From the NCBI GenBank assembly GCA_963832965.1, contig CAWHVW010000007.1, positions 1 to 64,000 of the forward strand: a DNA stretch of 64,000 bases, written 5' to 3'. Source of the DNA: CAWACP01 sp963832965. GTDB lineage: Bacteria > Acidobacteriota > Terriglobia > Bryobacterales > Bryobacteraceae. Shown here piece by piece: positions 1 to 8,666 of this stretch; the stretch's first letter is position 1; each line of letters starts with the position of its first letter. The notes under the pieces are model-generated. The model did not search any database. It was given only the letters and a program-made list of their open reading frames with translations, and was not told the origin of the DNA. The position numbers and the translations under genes were made by a program.

Positions 1-2
1 AC

Positions 3-545
3 ATTTGTGAAGCCGACCAGCCCCTCCCCGAAGCCGCCGAAGCCGAAATTGTCGACCTGCTCCGCAAGGCCCTCGCTGAACTCAACGAATTCCGCACCCG
101 CGAAGGCGAGCAACTGGCCGCACTCCTCACTGCGCACAACAAAGCGGTCCAGGAGCGCGCCGCCGAGCTCGAACAGATTCGCGACGCCGCCATCCCGCTG
201 CTGCAAAGCCGCCTCACCGAACGCCTGAATGAACTCCTCCGCGGCGCGGCCATGGAACCCCAGCGTCTGGCCCAGGAAGCCGCCATCCTCGCCGACCGCA
301 GCGACGTGAGCGAAGAAATCTCCCGCCTCAAAATCCATGCCGGCCAGGTGGACGCGCTGCTCGCCGCCGGCGGCGAGGTGGGCAAGAAGCTCGATTTCCT
401 CCTCCAGGAAATGAACCGCGAAACCAACACCATTCTGTCCAAGACCTCCGGTATCGGCGAACTCGGCCTGCGCGTCAGCGACCTGGCGCTGGCCACCAAG
501 TCCGATATCGAGAAGATCCGCGAGCAGGCGCTGAATCTGGAATGA
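3..545 (+). CDS. yicC: YicC family protein, C-terminal part (5' end outside window)
   Basis: The reading frame is open from the left edge to a TGA at 543-545, so the N-terminal part is missing. The last ~97 residues carry the family's C-terminal signature: a RLAQEAAILADRSDVSEEI segment followed by GKKLDFLLQEMNRE and a helical end. This matches the DUF1732 region of YicC, a stress-related endoribonuclease family often placed just upstream of guanylate kinase. The stop overlaps the gmk start as ATGA, so the two are probably translationally coupled. The family is clear; the exact function in this lineage is inferred. Confidence 0.9.
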   Translation: MCEADQPLPEAAEAEIVDLLRKALAELNEFRTREGEQLAALLTAHNKAVQERAAELEQIRDAAIPLLQSRLTERLNELLRGAAMEPQRLAQEAAILADRSDVSEEISRLKIHAGQVDALLAAGGEVGKKLDFLLQEMNRETNTILSKTSGIGELGLRVSDLALATKSDIEKIREQALNLE

Positions 546-1159
546 CCTGCGTCTTCATCATTTCCGCGCCATCCGGGTCCGGCAAGTCCACGCTGGTGCA
601 TCGGCTGCTCACATCCGTGGAAAACCTGCTGTTCTCCATTTCCTACACCACGCGCCCGCCCCGGGGAGCCGAGGTCGACGGCCACGACTATTTCTTTATC
701 TCCCGTCAGGAGTTCGAGTTACGGCTGCAGCGCAACGAATTTCTGGAGTGGGCCACGGTCTTCGGCAACTACTACGGAACGCACCAGAACAACTTCGACC
801 GCTCGGTGGCCGAAGGCCGCGACCTGCTGCTCGACATTGATGTGAAAGGTGCGCGACAATTAAAGGAACGCCTGCCTGGCGCGATTAGCGTCTTCATCCT
901 GCCCCCCTCACGGCAGGTTCTTGAGGAGCGGCTGCGTGCCCGTTCCGAAGACGCGGAAAATGTGATTCAGCGGCGCTTGCGCGAGGCGGCGGAAGAGATT
1001 CGAAATTACGACCAGTATGATTACGTGCTGGTCAACCAGGACGTCGAAGAGTCGTTCGAAACGCTGCGCTCCATCGTCTACGCCGAGCGCGCGCGCCGGG
1101 CGCGCATGGAAGAGACGGTTCGGCCTATCCTGAAGACGTTTGAGCAAGAGGAGATTTGA
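542..1159 (+). CDS. gmk: Guanylate kinase
   Basis: Guanylate kinase phosphorylates GMP to GDP with ATP in cytosolic purine nucleotide metabolism. The 205-residue protein has the P-loop SAPSGSGKST at residues 8-17, the GMP-binding segment SYTTRPPRGAEVDGHDYFF, and the lid/arginine region RRLREAAEEI. Length and motif order are normal for bacterial Gmk. It starts at an ATG overlapping the yicC stop (ATGA) and its own stop directly abuts the rpoZ start. The order yicC-gmk-rpoZ-coaBC is a classic conserved bacterial cluster, so the assignment is secure. Confidence 0.97.
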   Translation: MTCVFIISAPSGSGKSTLVHRLLTSVENLLFSISYTTRPPRGAEVDGHDYFFISRQEFELRLQRNEFLEWATVFGNYYGTHQNNFDRSVAEGRDLLLDIDVKGARQLKERLPGAISVFILPPSRQVLEERLRARSEDAENVIQRRLREAAEEIRNYDQYDYVLVNQDVEESFETLRSIVYAERARRARMEETVRPILKTFEQEEI

Positions 1160-1405
1160 ATGACCGAAAGAGTGAACGCCGCCTTTACCATCCCGGACGA
1201 TCCGGAGGGCAGCACCTACCGCTTCATCATCGTCGCGGCCAAGCGCGCGCGCCAGTTGCAGAACGGGGCCCGCTCGTTCCTGCCCACCGCGTCGAAGAAG
1301 CCCACCATCACCGCCATGGAAGAGGTGCGCCGCGGACTGGTCAACTATGACGACCCGGCTCGTGAAATGCCCGCGCTGGACCTCACCGGAACCGAAACCG
1401 AATAA
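1160..1405 (+). CDS. rpoZ: DNA-directed RNA polymerase omega subunit
   Basis: This 81-residue protein is the small RNA polymerase subunit that helps fold and hold the beta-prime subunit. It has the omega fold region YRFIIVAAKRARQLQNGA followed by KKPTITAMEEVRRGLV, where most omegas have KPT.IALEEI. The ATG directly follows the gmk stop, and a purine-rich GAGGAG at the end of gmk can serve as ribosome binding site. Its place between gmk and coaBC supports the call. The first ~15 residues are variable and lack a motif. Confidence 0.93.
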   Translation: MTERVNAAFTIPDDPEGSTYRFIIVAAKRARQLQNGARSFLPTASKKPTITAMEEVRRGLVNYDDPAREMPALDLTGTETE

Positions 1406-1411
1406 ACCCAC

Positions 1412-2632
1412 ATGAACGCGGTCCTGGGCGTCGGCGGCGGCATTGCCGCTTACAGATCCGCTGAGCTGGCCCGCGCGCTCATGGAGCGTGGCTTCCGCGT
1501 CAGTGTGGTGATGACGCAGGCCGCGCAAGCGTTCATAACGCCGCTCACCTTCGCTTCTCTCACCGGCCGAAAAGTCATCACCGGCCTGTTCTCCGCCGCC
1601 ACGCCTGAGTCCACTCTCTCCAGCGCCGTCGAGCATATCGCGGTGGCCCGGGAGAACGACGTGCTCGTCGTCGCCCCCGCCACCGCGGACCTGCTGGGCA
1701 AAATGGCCCACGGGCTTGCCGACGACTTTCTAACCACCCTCTACCTGGCCTTCACCGGCCCCGTGGTTCTCGTGCCTGCTATGAATAGCGCCATGTGGCA
1801 GCACTCGGCCACGCGCGAAAATGTCGAGACCCTGCGCCGCCGTGGCCACGTCATCGTGGAACCGGGCGACGGACTGTTGGCTTGTGGTGAAACCGGCCCT
1901 GGCCGCATGGCCGAACCGCCGGTGATCGCCGGCGCCGTCGTCACCGTCCTTCAGCCCAAACGTCAGGATCTCGAAGGCGAATCGTTCCTGATCACGGCCG
2001 GCCCCACCCAGGAACCCCTCGATCCGGTGCGCTACATCTCCAACCGCTCCAGCGGCCGTATGGGATACGCGCTGGCCGAAGCGGCGGCCGCGCGCGGCGC
2101 GAGTGTAGTGCTGATCTCCGGCCCCGTGCACCTGGCCGACCCTCAGGGAGTCACCGTGGAGCATGTCCACACCGCCATCGAGATGCACGACGCGGTCATG
2201 CGCCACCTGAGCGCCGCCACCGTGATCGTCAAAGCAGCGGCTGTGGCCGACTATCACGTCGCCAACGTGCCCCAGCAGAAGCTCAAGAAAACCGCCGCGC
2301 GCCTTTCCGTGGAATTCGACCCCACCCCCGACATTCTCGCGGAAGTAGGCTCGAAAAAAGGCGACCGTCTGCTTATCGGCTTCGCCGCCGAAACCGAGCG
2401 TCTGGTGGAGGAAGCCCGCCGCAAACTCGCCACCAAGAATTGCGACATGGTGGTGGGCAATCTCGTCGGCCGCGAGGGCACCGGGTTTGAGGCGGAAGAG
2501 AACCAGGTGGTTCTGGTGCTCAGCACCGGCGAGGTTCTGCCCCTCGAACGCGCCAACAAGCGCGACGTAGCGGACCTCATCCTCGACCATGCCATGCGCC
2601 TCCGCCTCGCCCTGCACGCTCGGAGCGCCTGA
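1412..2632 (+). CDS. coaBC: Bifunctional phosphopantothenoylcysteine decarboxylase / phosphopantothenate-cysteine ligase
   Basis: CoaBC catalyses two consecutive steps of coenzyme A synthesis: CTP-dependent joining of cysteine to phosphopantothenate, then FMN-dependent decarboxylation. In the 406-residue protein the N-terminal CoaC domain has catalytic His75 (SAVEHIAVA), PAMNSAMW at 123-130 and the flap Cys158 (GDGLLACGETGPGRM). The CoaB domain begins near 193 with ITAGPTQEPLDPVRYISN and SSGRMG, and carries KAAAVADY and the lysine cluster KLKK at 290-293. The ATG follows rpoZ after 6 bases. The last codons and stop lie in the left arm of an inverted repeat. Confidence 0.97.
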   Translation: MNAVLGVGGGIAAYRSAELARALMERGFRVSVVMTQAAQAFITPLTFASLTGRKVITGLFSAATPESTLSSAVEHIAVARENDVLVVAPATADLLGKMAHGLADDFLTTLYLAFTGPVVLVPAMNSAMWQHSATRENVETLRRRGHVIVEPGDGLLACGETGPGRMAEPPVIAGAVVTVLQPKRQDLEGESFLITAGPTQEPLDPVRYISNRSSGRMGYALAEAAAARGASVVLISGPVHLADPQGVTVEHVHTAIEMHDAVMRHLSAATVIVKAAAVADYHVANVPQQKLKKTAARLSVEFDPTPDILAEVGSKKGDRLLIGFAAETERLVEEARRKLATKNCDMVVGNLVGREGTGFEAEENQVVLVLSTGEVLPLERANKRDVADLILDHAMRLRLALHARSA

Positions 2633-2722
2633 AGGGACAGACGAATGCCTCCACGATCACGATATTGCGTCGGCGGGGATCTGTTCGGTTGCGACGCATC
2701 CGTCTGTCCCCTTTCAGGCGCT
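2624..2722. repeat. Long imperfect inverted repeat between coaBC and udg
   Basis: Left arm 2624-2646 reads AGCGCCTGAA then GGGACAGACGAATG; right arm 2697-2722 is its reverse complement with two extra bases and one mismatch (CATCCGTCTGTCCC then CTTTCAGGCGCT). About 50 bases lie between. The left arm contains the coaBC stop codon, and the right arm ends 8 bases before the udg start. A transcript through the junction could fold into a long hairpin, so it may be a palindromic REP/MITE-like element or an RNA structure separating the two genes. Confidence 0.8.
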
Positions 2723-2730
2723 GCTGCCAA

Positions 2731-3450
2731 ATGAGCGAAGAACTCCTCCGCCAATACCTCTCTTTCTATAAGGACCTCGGAGTGAAAACCGTGAATCGGG
2801 TAAAACCGCCAGTCCAACCAGGCGTTTCCCCTCCCCCGGAACCGGTACTTTCACCGCTTCCGGGACTGCATCCGTCCGATGATTCCCTCGCTGGAATCCG
2901 AGAAGATATAGGTGACTGCAAACGCTGCCGTCTGGGCGACGGACGGAAGAAGATCGTCTTCGGTTCCGGAAACGAGCAGGCGCGGCTGGTGTTTGTGGGG
3001 GAAGGCCCTGGGGCCGACGAGGACGAGCAGGGCTTGCCGTTCGTCGGCCGGGCCGGCCAGTTGCTCACGCAGATGATCGAGGGCACCGCCCACAAGGAAG
3101 GCATTCCGCTCTCCCGCCCCGACGTTTACATCTGCAACGTCGTCAAGTGCCGCCCACCCGAAAACCGCACCCCACTGCCCGACGAGATGGAAATTTGCGG
3201 CCAGTTCCTCTACCGCCAGCTCATGACCATCCGCCCGAAAGCCATTTGCGCCCTCGGCTCCACGGCCATCAAGGCCCTGCTGGGAACCAAAGAGGGGGTC
3301 ACGCGCCTCCGCGGCAACTGGCAGAAGTGGCGTGACATTCCGGTCATGGTGACGTATCATCCGTCTTATCTGCTCCGGCCTTACAATCAGAACGCCAAGA
3401 AGGAGGCCTGGGAGGATTTGAAAAAGGTACTCCACTATGTCTACGACTGA
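2731..3450 (+). CDS. Uracil-DNA glycosylase, family 4 (4Fe-4S)
   Basis: This enzyme removes uracil from DNA to start base-excision repair. The 239-residue product has the family 4/5 features: the four cluster cysteines (CKRC, then ICNVVKC and EICG region), motif A GEGPGADEDEQGLPFVG, the CRPPENR segment and motif B HPSYLLR near the C-terminus. I start at ATG 2731 (MSEELLRQYL), where family similarity begins; a longer frame from 2665 lies inside the inverted repeat and looks non-coding. Its 3' end overlaps tmk by 14 bases, suggesting coupled expression of DNA repair and dTTP supply. Confidence 0.93.
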   Translation: MSEELLRQYLSFYKDLGVKTVNRVKPPVQPGVSPPPEPVLSPLPGLHPSDDSLAGIREDIGDCKRCRLGDGRKKIVFGSGNEQARLVFVGEGPGADEDEQGLPFVGRAGQLLTQMIEGTAHKEGIPLSRPDVYICNVVKCRPPENRTPLPDEMEICGQFLYRQLMTIRPKAICALGSTAIKALLGTKEGVTRLRGNWQKWRDIPVMVTYHPSYLLRPYNQNAKKEAWEDLKKVLHYVYD

Positions 3451-4144
3451 GGTGCTGCCGGAAGTCGAAATCCTCGCGCAACGGGTTGGGAACGGCGCGA
3501 GCAAGCGCCCCGGCCTGTTCATCACCTTCGAAGGCATTGACGGCGCCGGCAAAACCACCCAGTTGAAGCTGCTGGCCGCTCGCCTGCGTGAGCAGGGCAA
3601 GAGCGTGCTGGAGACCGCCGAACCGGGCGGCACTTCCATCGGCATGCAGATCCGCCGCATTCTGCTGGATACGGCAAACCCCGAGCTGTCGTCCATGGCC
3701 GAACTGCTGCTCCTGTTCGCCGGCCGCGCGCAGCACGTGGAGGAGACCATCCTGCCAGCGCTCGATCAGGGCCTCATCGTCCTCTGCGACCGTTTCACGG
3801 ATTCCACCATCGCCTACCAGGGCGCCGGCCGCGGCCTCCCCCTCGATACCGTGCTGGCCATCAATCGCATCGCCTGCGGCGGCCTCGCCCCGCACCTGAC
3901 CCTGTATCTGGACATCGACGTCGAGAGCGCTCTGGAACGCGCCCGCGCTCGCAATGTCGAGGACCCCGCCGCCGCCACACGCATCGAAAATCAGACCGCC
4001 GAATTCCACACCCGTGTGCGCGACGCCTATCTCGACCTCGCCGCTACTCAAACCGAGCGCATCCGGCTTGTGGACGGCCTCGGCCCCCGTGAAGACGTGG
4101 CCGAACGCATCTGGGCCCCCGTCACCCGCGCACTCGCCCGGTAG
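3437..4144 (+). CDS. tmk: Thymidylate kinase
   Basis: Tmk phosphorylates dTMP to dTDP. In this 235-residue protein the P-loop lies at residues 33-40 (GIDGAGKT in context FEGIDGAGKTTQ). The substrate segment EPGGTSIG, the DRF motif (CDRFTDSTIAYQGAGRG) and an arginine-rich lid follow. Compared with typical Tmk (~210 residues) there is a ~25-residue N-terminal extension before the first beta strand. Met1 lies inside the udg 3' end, so the true start could be slightly different. It ends 23 bases before the convergent TonB receptor gene. Confidence 0.95.
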   Translation: MSTTEVLPEVEILAQRVGNGASKRPGLFITFEGIDGAGKTTQLKLLAARLREQGKSVLETAEPGGTSIGMQIRRILLDTANPELSSMAELLLLFAGRAQHVEETILPALDQGLIVLCDRFTDSTIAYQGAGRGLPLDTVLAINRIACGGLAPHLTLYLDIDVESALERARARNVEDPAAATRIENQTAEFHTRVRDAYLDLAATQTERIRLVDGLGPREDVAERIWAPVTRALAR

Positions 4145-4167
4145 GACACCCGGCGCCAGCCGCGTTC

Positions 4168-6933
4168 TCAGAAGTGCAGCCCAACAGTCGCAGTGAGCGC
4201 CCGCGGAGTGACGTAGTGCGTTCCGCTAAAGGTAGACAGGAAATTGTAAAGCGCTTCGCGGTTGGTCAGATTGACCGCCGACAGCCGCAGGCTCACCTTG
4301 TACCTGTCGCCATGAAACAGGTTGTCCTGGCCTACGGCGAGGTCGAACAGGTTCCGGGGCGCGATACGCGGCGGGCTGTGATCGTCGTTTTCGGTGCCCG
4401 CGGCGGGGATACTGATTAAGGTCGATCCGTACAGCGACGCGGGGCACAGACCGGTTGGGCTGATTGGAGTGGTGGGGGTCGCATGGGTGGTCCCGCAATA
4501 CAGCCCCGCCTGGAACTGCTGATCGGGGGTTAGCCCGGACACGTCAACGATGCTGTCCGTGCCGTCGGGCCCATTGGCGCAGTTGCCCCCGGCGCACGGG
4601 ACGGGTCCGGCCACCAGGCCGCTGTCATAACGCCAGTTGAAACTCAACCACGGCAGCTTTTTCCAGGGCTGGTACTGCAGGTGCGTAGTCTGATTGAAAA
4701 GCTCATCATGGTCGATGCGAAACACCTCGCTGCCCACCGGCGCGGCGCCAATTCCACTGACCTGCGGCTCGAAGAAGCGCGCGGCCACGCTGGAGAAAAC
4801 TATGAAGGCCGACAATCCGTGAAACTCCGGCAGGCTTCCACGGACTGCATAGCCGGGGATCTTCGACCGTGCCCACTCGATTGGAAAAGTGATCGGCGAG
4901 TCGCCCAGCACGCTGAAGTCATAGGCCCGGTGCGTGTATTTCCAGATATACTCGCCGTCCAACACAAAAAACCGTCCAAAAGCCTGCGAGAGCCCGGCAT
5001 GGAATTCATTGCGCAAGCCAGGACTCAGCGGAGTGGTGGTGACGCAGGGGCTGATTGTACTCGCCATGATCGCGCTGACCACCGGGTCGTTACAGCCGAG
5101 GCTCGAAAGCACCAGGTTCTCGTTGAATGGCGTCTCCAGAGTCCGCGCGTAGGAGACTCGCAGCACCGTGTTGGTGGGCTTGAAGTTATAGGCGATGCCG
5201 AGCCGCGGCTCCCCTTGCTTCGCGGTCACGATGCCGTCGTAGTAATCGAACCGGACTCCAAGGTTGAAGGTCCAGTTCCTGATGGTCATGGTGTCCTGGA
5301 TGTACGCAGCCAGTTCCCTGACGTTAGCGTGGCCGTCATAGCCATACAGACCGCTGGTTGAATTCGGGCAGCCATCGGAGCCCGGCAGGCTCGCCGTTCT
5401 GGTCAGGTCGTAACAGGCCAGCACCGGATTGAAGCTCGGATTCACTTGCAGCGGCCCGCTGCATAGCGCCGGATTCGTCAGCGTTGGGTCCGTATCGGGA
5501 CTTCCGTCGGCGTTCAAACATACCGCGTTCAATGTCGGATCCACGATTCCGAAACTGTCCTTTTCCGTGAGAATTGTGTCCGAAAACGTGATCCCCGCCT
5601 TGATGTTGTTCTTGCCCCTTATGTACGACGCGTCCGTGCGGAGCCCAACGTCGGTCAGCCTGCGGTTCTGGCCGATGGTCTGAAGCTGAAGATCGGGCTG
5701 CAGATCAGCGAAGGGATTGTTACTCGGATAGTAGTTGTATTGATCCTGACGCGCGAAACCCCCGAAGGTGAAGACGGTGTTCGCGTTGAGCAATCGCGTC
5801 CACGTGGGCGCAATATTAAACGTTCTGATCTGCGAACGCTGGTCCGCAGGGCCTACGGGCAAGCCGTCAGGTCCGAGACCTCCATTGTTCACAACCAGCC
5901 CGGACCATGCGTCCGCGGTCTCGGCGTCGTACGAATTTGGCGTCTGAAACCAGGAACGGGTAAAGCCGAGGTTCACGCTGATGGTGTCCGCGACGGCCGG
6001 CTTGAAGTCGATGTGGTCGAAGAGGTTCTCTTCGTTCCCGCTATCGTGCATTACGGTGAACTCCGGCCCGTCCAGAAACCGGCTGGTGTCCAGACCATTG
6101 GCGGAAATGAAGTTGCCCAGCTTGTTGCCGCCGTATGCGAGGTCGAAACCCTCGTTGGTTGTGCCGAAGCTGCCGTAGGAAGCGGTTACGTCGCCATGTG
6201 GTTGCGTCACGCCCAAACCCGAGCGTGTGGTCACCACAATCACCGTGCTGGTTTTGTCTCCGTATTCGGCGGGAGGCGCGCCTTCAATCACCTCCATCGA
6301 TTGCACCGAGTCGAGGGGTATCTGATTTGAAAACACCTTGCTCTGCTGGTCGGTTATCGGTTGCCCGTCAAGCGAGAACGAGTTTGACGCGTGGTCGCCG
6401 AATCCATGGAACAGGCCGTTTGAATCCGCGCTGATGCCCGGCGTGGCCAGTGTCACCAGCGAACTCAATGAGGAGGATTGACTTTCCAGCGGGAGCTTGT
6501 CAAACAGCTCGCGGTCCACGTCGGTGTGAGTGGTGGGAACCGTCTCCACCAGATCGCTTCCTTCGCCGGTAACTTCCACCGTCGTCGTTGCGCCGCCAAT
6601 TTGCAGCGCGATCTTCAACTCCACCGGCACGGGCGAGCGAACGTCGACATCCTGCTGATACGCCTGGAAGTTCTGCGCGCTGACCTCAACGTGGTAGTTA
6701 TTGAAAGGCACGTTACGGAATTCGAAGGCGCCCTGATCGTCGGTCCGGCCGCCGGACGAGTAGTGAGACACCGGATTGTGGATCCCGACAGTGGCGCCCT
6801 TAATGGCCGCCCCCGAGGGATCCAGAACGGTTCCACGAACTGTTCCCGAACCGACCGATTGTGCACGGCCCAGAACGCCGCCGCCCGACAAAGCGGCGAA
6901 GATCGTAAGGACAGCGGAGAGACTATTCCTCAT
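4168..6933 (-). CDS. TonB-dependent receptor with N-terminal carboxypeptidase-regulatory domain (Oar-like)
   Basis: This is an outer-membrane beta-barrel receptor of the Oar-like type abundant in Acidobacteriota, for uptake of glycans, peptides or chelates; the ligand cannot be read from sequence. The 921-residue protein has a signal peptide (MRNSLSAVLTIFAALSGG), then a carboxypeptidase-regulatory domain starting GTVRGTVLDPSGAAIKGATV, a plug domain with DGQPITDQQSKVF and PPAEYGDKTS, and a long barrel ending ALTATVGLHF with the usual terminal aromatic residue. I start at the ATG whose first base is 6933; a further upstream frame lacks signal-peptide character. An 87-base gap separates it from a divergent envelope gene. 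Confidence 0.92.
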   Translation of the reverse strand: MRNSLSAVLTIFAALSGGGVLGRAQSVGSGTVRGTVLDPSGAAIKGATVGIHNPVSHYSSGGRTDDQGAFEFRNVPFNNYHVEVSAQNFQAYQQDVDVRSPVPVELKIALQIGGATTTVEVTGEGSDLVETVPTTHTDVDRELFDKLPLESQSSSLSSLVTLATPGISADSNGLFHGFGDHASNSFSLDGQPITDQQSKVFSNQIPLDSVQSMEVIEGAPPAEYGDKTSTVIVVTTRSGLGVTQPHGDVTASYGSFGTTNEGFDLAYGGNKLGNFISANGLDTSRFLDGPEFTVMHDSGNEENLFDHIDFKPAVADTISVNLGFTRSWFQTPNSYDAETADAWSGLVVNNGGLGPDGLPVGPADQRSQIRTFNIAPTWTRLLNANTVFTFGGFARQDQYNYYPSNNPFADLQPDLQLQTIGQNRRLTDVGLRTDASYIRGKNNIKAGITFSDTILTEKDSFGIVDPTLNAVCLNADGSPDTDPTLTNPALCSGPLQVNPSFNPVLACYDLTRTASLPGSDGCPNSTSGLYGYDGHANVRELAAYIQDTMTIRNWTFNLGVRFDYYDGIVTAKQGEPRLGIAYNFKPTNTVLRVSYARTLETPFNENLVLSSLGCNDPVVSAIMASTISPCVTTTPLSPGLRNEFHAGLSQAFGRFFVLDGEYIWKYTHRAYDFSVLGDSPITFPIEWARSKIPGYAVRGSLPEFHGLSAFIVFSSVAARFFEPQVSGIGAAPVGSEVFRIDHDELFNQTTHLQYQPWKKLPWLSFNWRYDSGLVAGPVPCAGGNCANGPDGTDSIVDVSGLTPDQQFQAGLYCGTTHATPTTPISPTGLCPASLYGSTLISIPAAGTENDDHSPPRIAPRNLFDLAVGQDNLFHGDRYKVSLRLSAVNLTNREALYNFLSTFSGTHYVTPRALTATVGLHF

Positions 6934-7020
6934 TTTTCGATTGTGCGGTGGCCCCGGAACAATACCGAGGACAATTCCATCGATGGCCGCGTGGCGGCGG
7001 TGAGAGAACCAATCCGGACG

Positions 7021-7740
7021 ATGAACGGACAGGGGTACTGGCGATTGCGTCGACGGCCCTCGGGCGCACCGGATGGCATGAGTCTGCCGGGGACGTACCC
7101 TTCCGGCCCGCTCATTGCCGGTATCTGCCCGCCCATCGAAAATGACTTTGGTGCGCCGTTGAAGCCGGATAACGTCGATCCCGTGGGTCGTCGCCTCTCG
7201 ATATCGCGCAATCGGGAAATTCGTACACTGATTCTCGTGCTGGCCACGAGTCTGGCGCCCGCGTTGCTGTTTGCGATTGGCATCGCCGCGACCCTCCAGA
7301 CCGACCTCTCGGATCTGTCTCCCATGCACGGCGTGGGCCCCGGTGGGGCGATCCTGAAGTGGTCAAGTCTGCGGCGCGAGGATCGCAGATCCACGTCCGC
7401 GGTCCGCGCCGGCGCCGGCGCCGGCGCCGAAGTGCGTGTTCTTGGCTACATGATGGAAGGTGAGAGGCCCGCACCGGAAGGCGCGTGGGTGCGGGAGTTC
7501 TACCTGCTCCCCGACGCCGGCAACATGTTCCATCCGGCTCACCGCGATGGCGATCAGATGATTGCGGTTCATCTCGCCGGTGGCGCGCGCATCCGATTCA
7601 CTTCACGAACGCTGGTCTGGGCATGGGGATCTCTCCAATCCCTGCCTGGCGATCCCGACGGTCCCAAACCGCTCTACACTCTGGACCAGGCGCAGGCTCA
7701 ACCCGCCGGCCAGGATGAGATCCGAACGAACTTCCAGTAA
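7021..7740 (+). CDS. Membrane-anchored envelope protein, DUF3299-like
   Basis: Product of ~239 residues: a charged N-terminus, one transmembrane segment (LILVLATSLAPALLFAIGI), then a globular domain. The domain has EVRVLGYMMEGE, REFYLLPDAGNMFHPAHRDG and QMIAVHL, which resembles DUF3299 proteins that have a VPxxGxCIHVPPPPxNQ segment; here the cysteine is replaced, so the match is only partial. A (GCCGGC) hexamer repeat at 7408-7428 encodes AGAGAGA just after the membrane segment. ATG 7021 is chosen, but ATG 7078 is also possible. It is divergent from the TonB receptor and convergent with the response regulator. Function unknown. Confidence 0.6.
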   Translation: MNGQGYWRLRRRPSGAPDGMSLPGTYPSGPLIAGICPPIENDFGAPLKPDNVDPVGRRLSISRNREIRTLILVLATSLAPALLFAIGIAATLQTDLSDLSPMHGVGPGGAILKWSSLRREDRRSTSAVRAGAGAGAEVRVLGYMMEGERPAPEGAWVREFYLLPDAGNMFHPAHRDGDQMIAVHLAGGARIRFTSRTLVWAWGSLQSLPGDPDGPKPLYTLDQAQAQPAGQDEIRTNFQ

Positions 7741-7773
7741 GCGGGGGCCGAGCGGCGCCCGGCCTTGCAGTCT

Positions 7774-8646
7774 TCACCAGTGCAGCAACTCGCGAACGCT
7801 CCGCGCCTGTCGCTTGCTGACAATAAACTCCTGGTCATTAGTCAGGGTGATCAGCCACCTCTGGCTGCTCAGTGCGCTCATCTTGCGCACGTGATCCACG
7901 TTCACCAGCGCGTTGCGATGAATGCGGCGAAAGCTGGTGTTGTGAAGGCGCTGCTCAAGCACCTTCAGGGCCTGCGTGGCAAGATATCTTCTCTTCGCGG
8001 TGACGATCCAGACCAAATCTCCATCGGCCTGGAACGCAAGAATCTCGTCGGCGCTCAGAAGAAAATACTCTTCCCCCACCTTGCCGACGATCTTCCTGCT
8101 AAGCGGGGCCTCGCGAGGGCCGGCGATCTCCTGAAGCTGCGCCAGTCTTTCCACGGCCTCTCTGCCGTTAAGGCGTTTGGCTCGTTCAATGGCCTCCATC
8201 AAGCGCTGCCTGCCAACTGGTTTCAGCAGGTAGTCGATCGCGCCTGCCTCGAACGCCTCCAGAGCATATTGGTCGTAGGCCGTGACGATCACCACAACGG
8301 GAAGATGCGTTCCGCGCCGGATGGAGCGAATCACATCGAGACCGCCCATGCCCGGCATCTGCAGGTCCAGCAGAACAAGGTCCGGGCGCTGCCCGGAGAT
8401 CCGATCCATGGCCACGGCGCCGTTGTCCACCTCTCCAACAATTTCGATGCCGTCCATCGTTTCGAGTTCCTCGCGCAGAACCCGCCGGGCAATCGGCTCG
8501 TCATCGACGATCAGCGTCCTCAAGCGCAGGGGGGAGCCCTCCGGCTCAGACACTTGTATCACGCCCTCGCCAGCTTGCTTCATATCTTTCGGATGAGCGG
8601 ACGGCGGGGGTTGGTGAACGATCTGAAATGGGCGGCAAGCGGACAT
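7774..8646 (-). CDS. LytTR-family response regulator
   Basis: DNA-binding response regulator of the LytR/AlgR class. The ~290-residue protein has a receiver domain (LIVDDEPIARR; phospho-acceptor Asp94 in LVLLDLQMPGMGG; Lys in DYLLKPVG). A C-terminal LytTR domain follows (EILAFQADGDLVWI, FRRIHRNALVNVDHVRKM). I start at the ATG at 8646 because a good GAGGGA ribosome site sits six bases upstream; an ATG at 8664 just after the kinase stop is the alternative. It is encoded directly downstream of its partner kinase on the same strand. Targets are unknown; such pairs often control membrane or export functions. Confidence 0.93.
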   Translation of the reverse strand: MSACRPFQIVHQPPPSAHPKDMKQAGEGVIQVSEPEGSPLRLRTLIVDDEPIARRVLREELETMDGIEIVGEVDNGAVAMDRISGQRPDLVLLDLQMPGMGGLDVIRSIRRGTHLPVVVIVTAYDQYALEAFEAGAIDYLLKPVGRQRLMEAIERAKRLNGREAVERLAQLQEIAGPREAPLSRKIVGKVGEEYFLLSADEILAFQADGDLVWIVTAKRRYLATQALKVLEQRLHNTSFRRIHRNALVNVDHVRKMSALSSQRWLITLTNDQEFIVSKRQARSVRELLHW

Positions 8647-8666
8647 GGCGATTCCCTCGAGCATTC

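Noticed and set aside
4145..4167. Possible terminator between tmk and the TonB receptor
   Set aside because: Only 23 bases, with no stable stem or T-run.
7408..7428. GCCGGC hexamer run considered as a phase-variable tract
   Set aside because: Units are six bases, so length changes keep the frame; only an Ala/Gly linker is affected.
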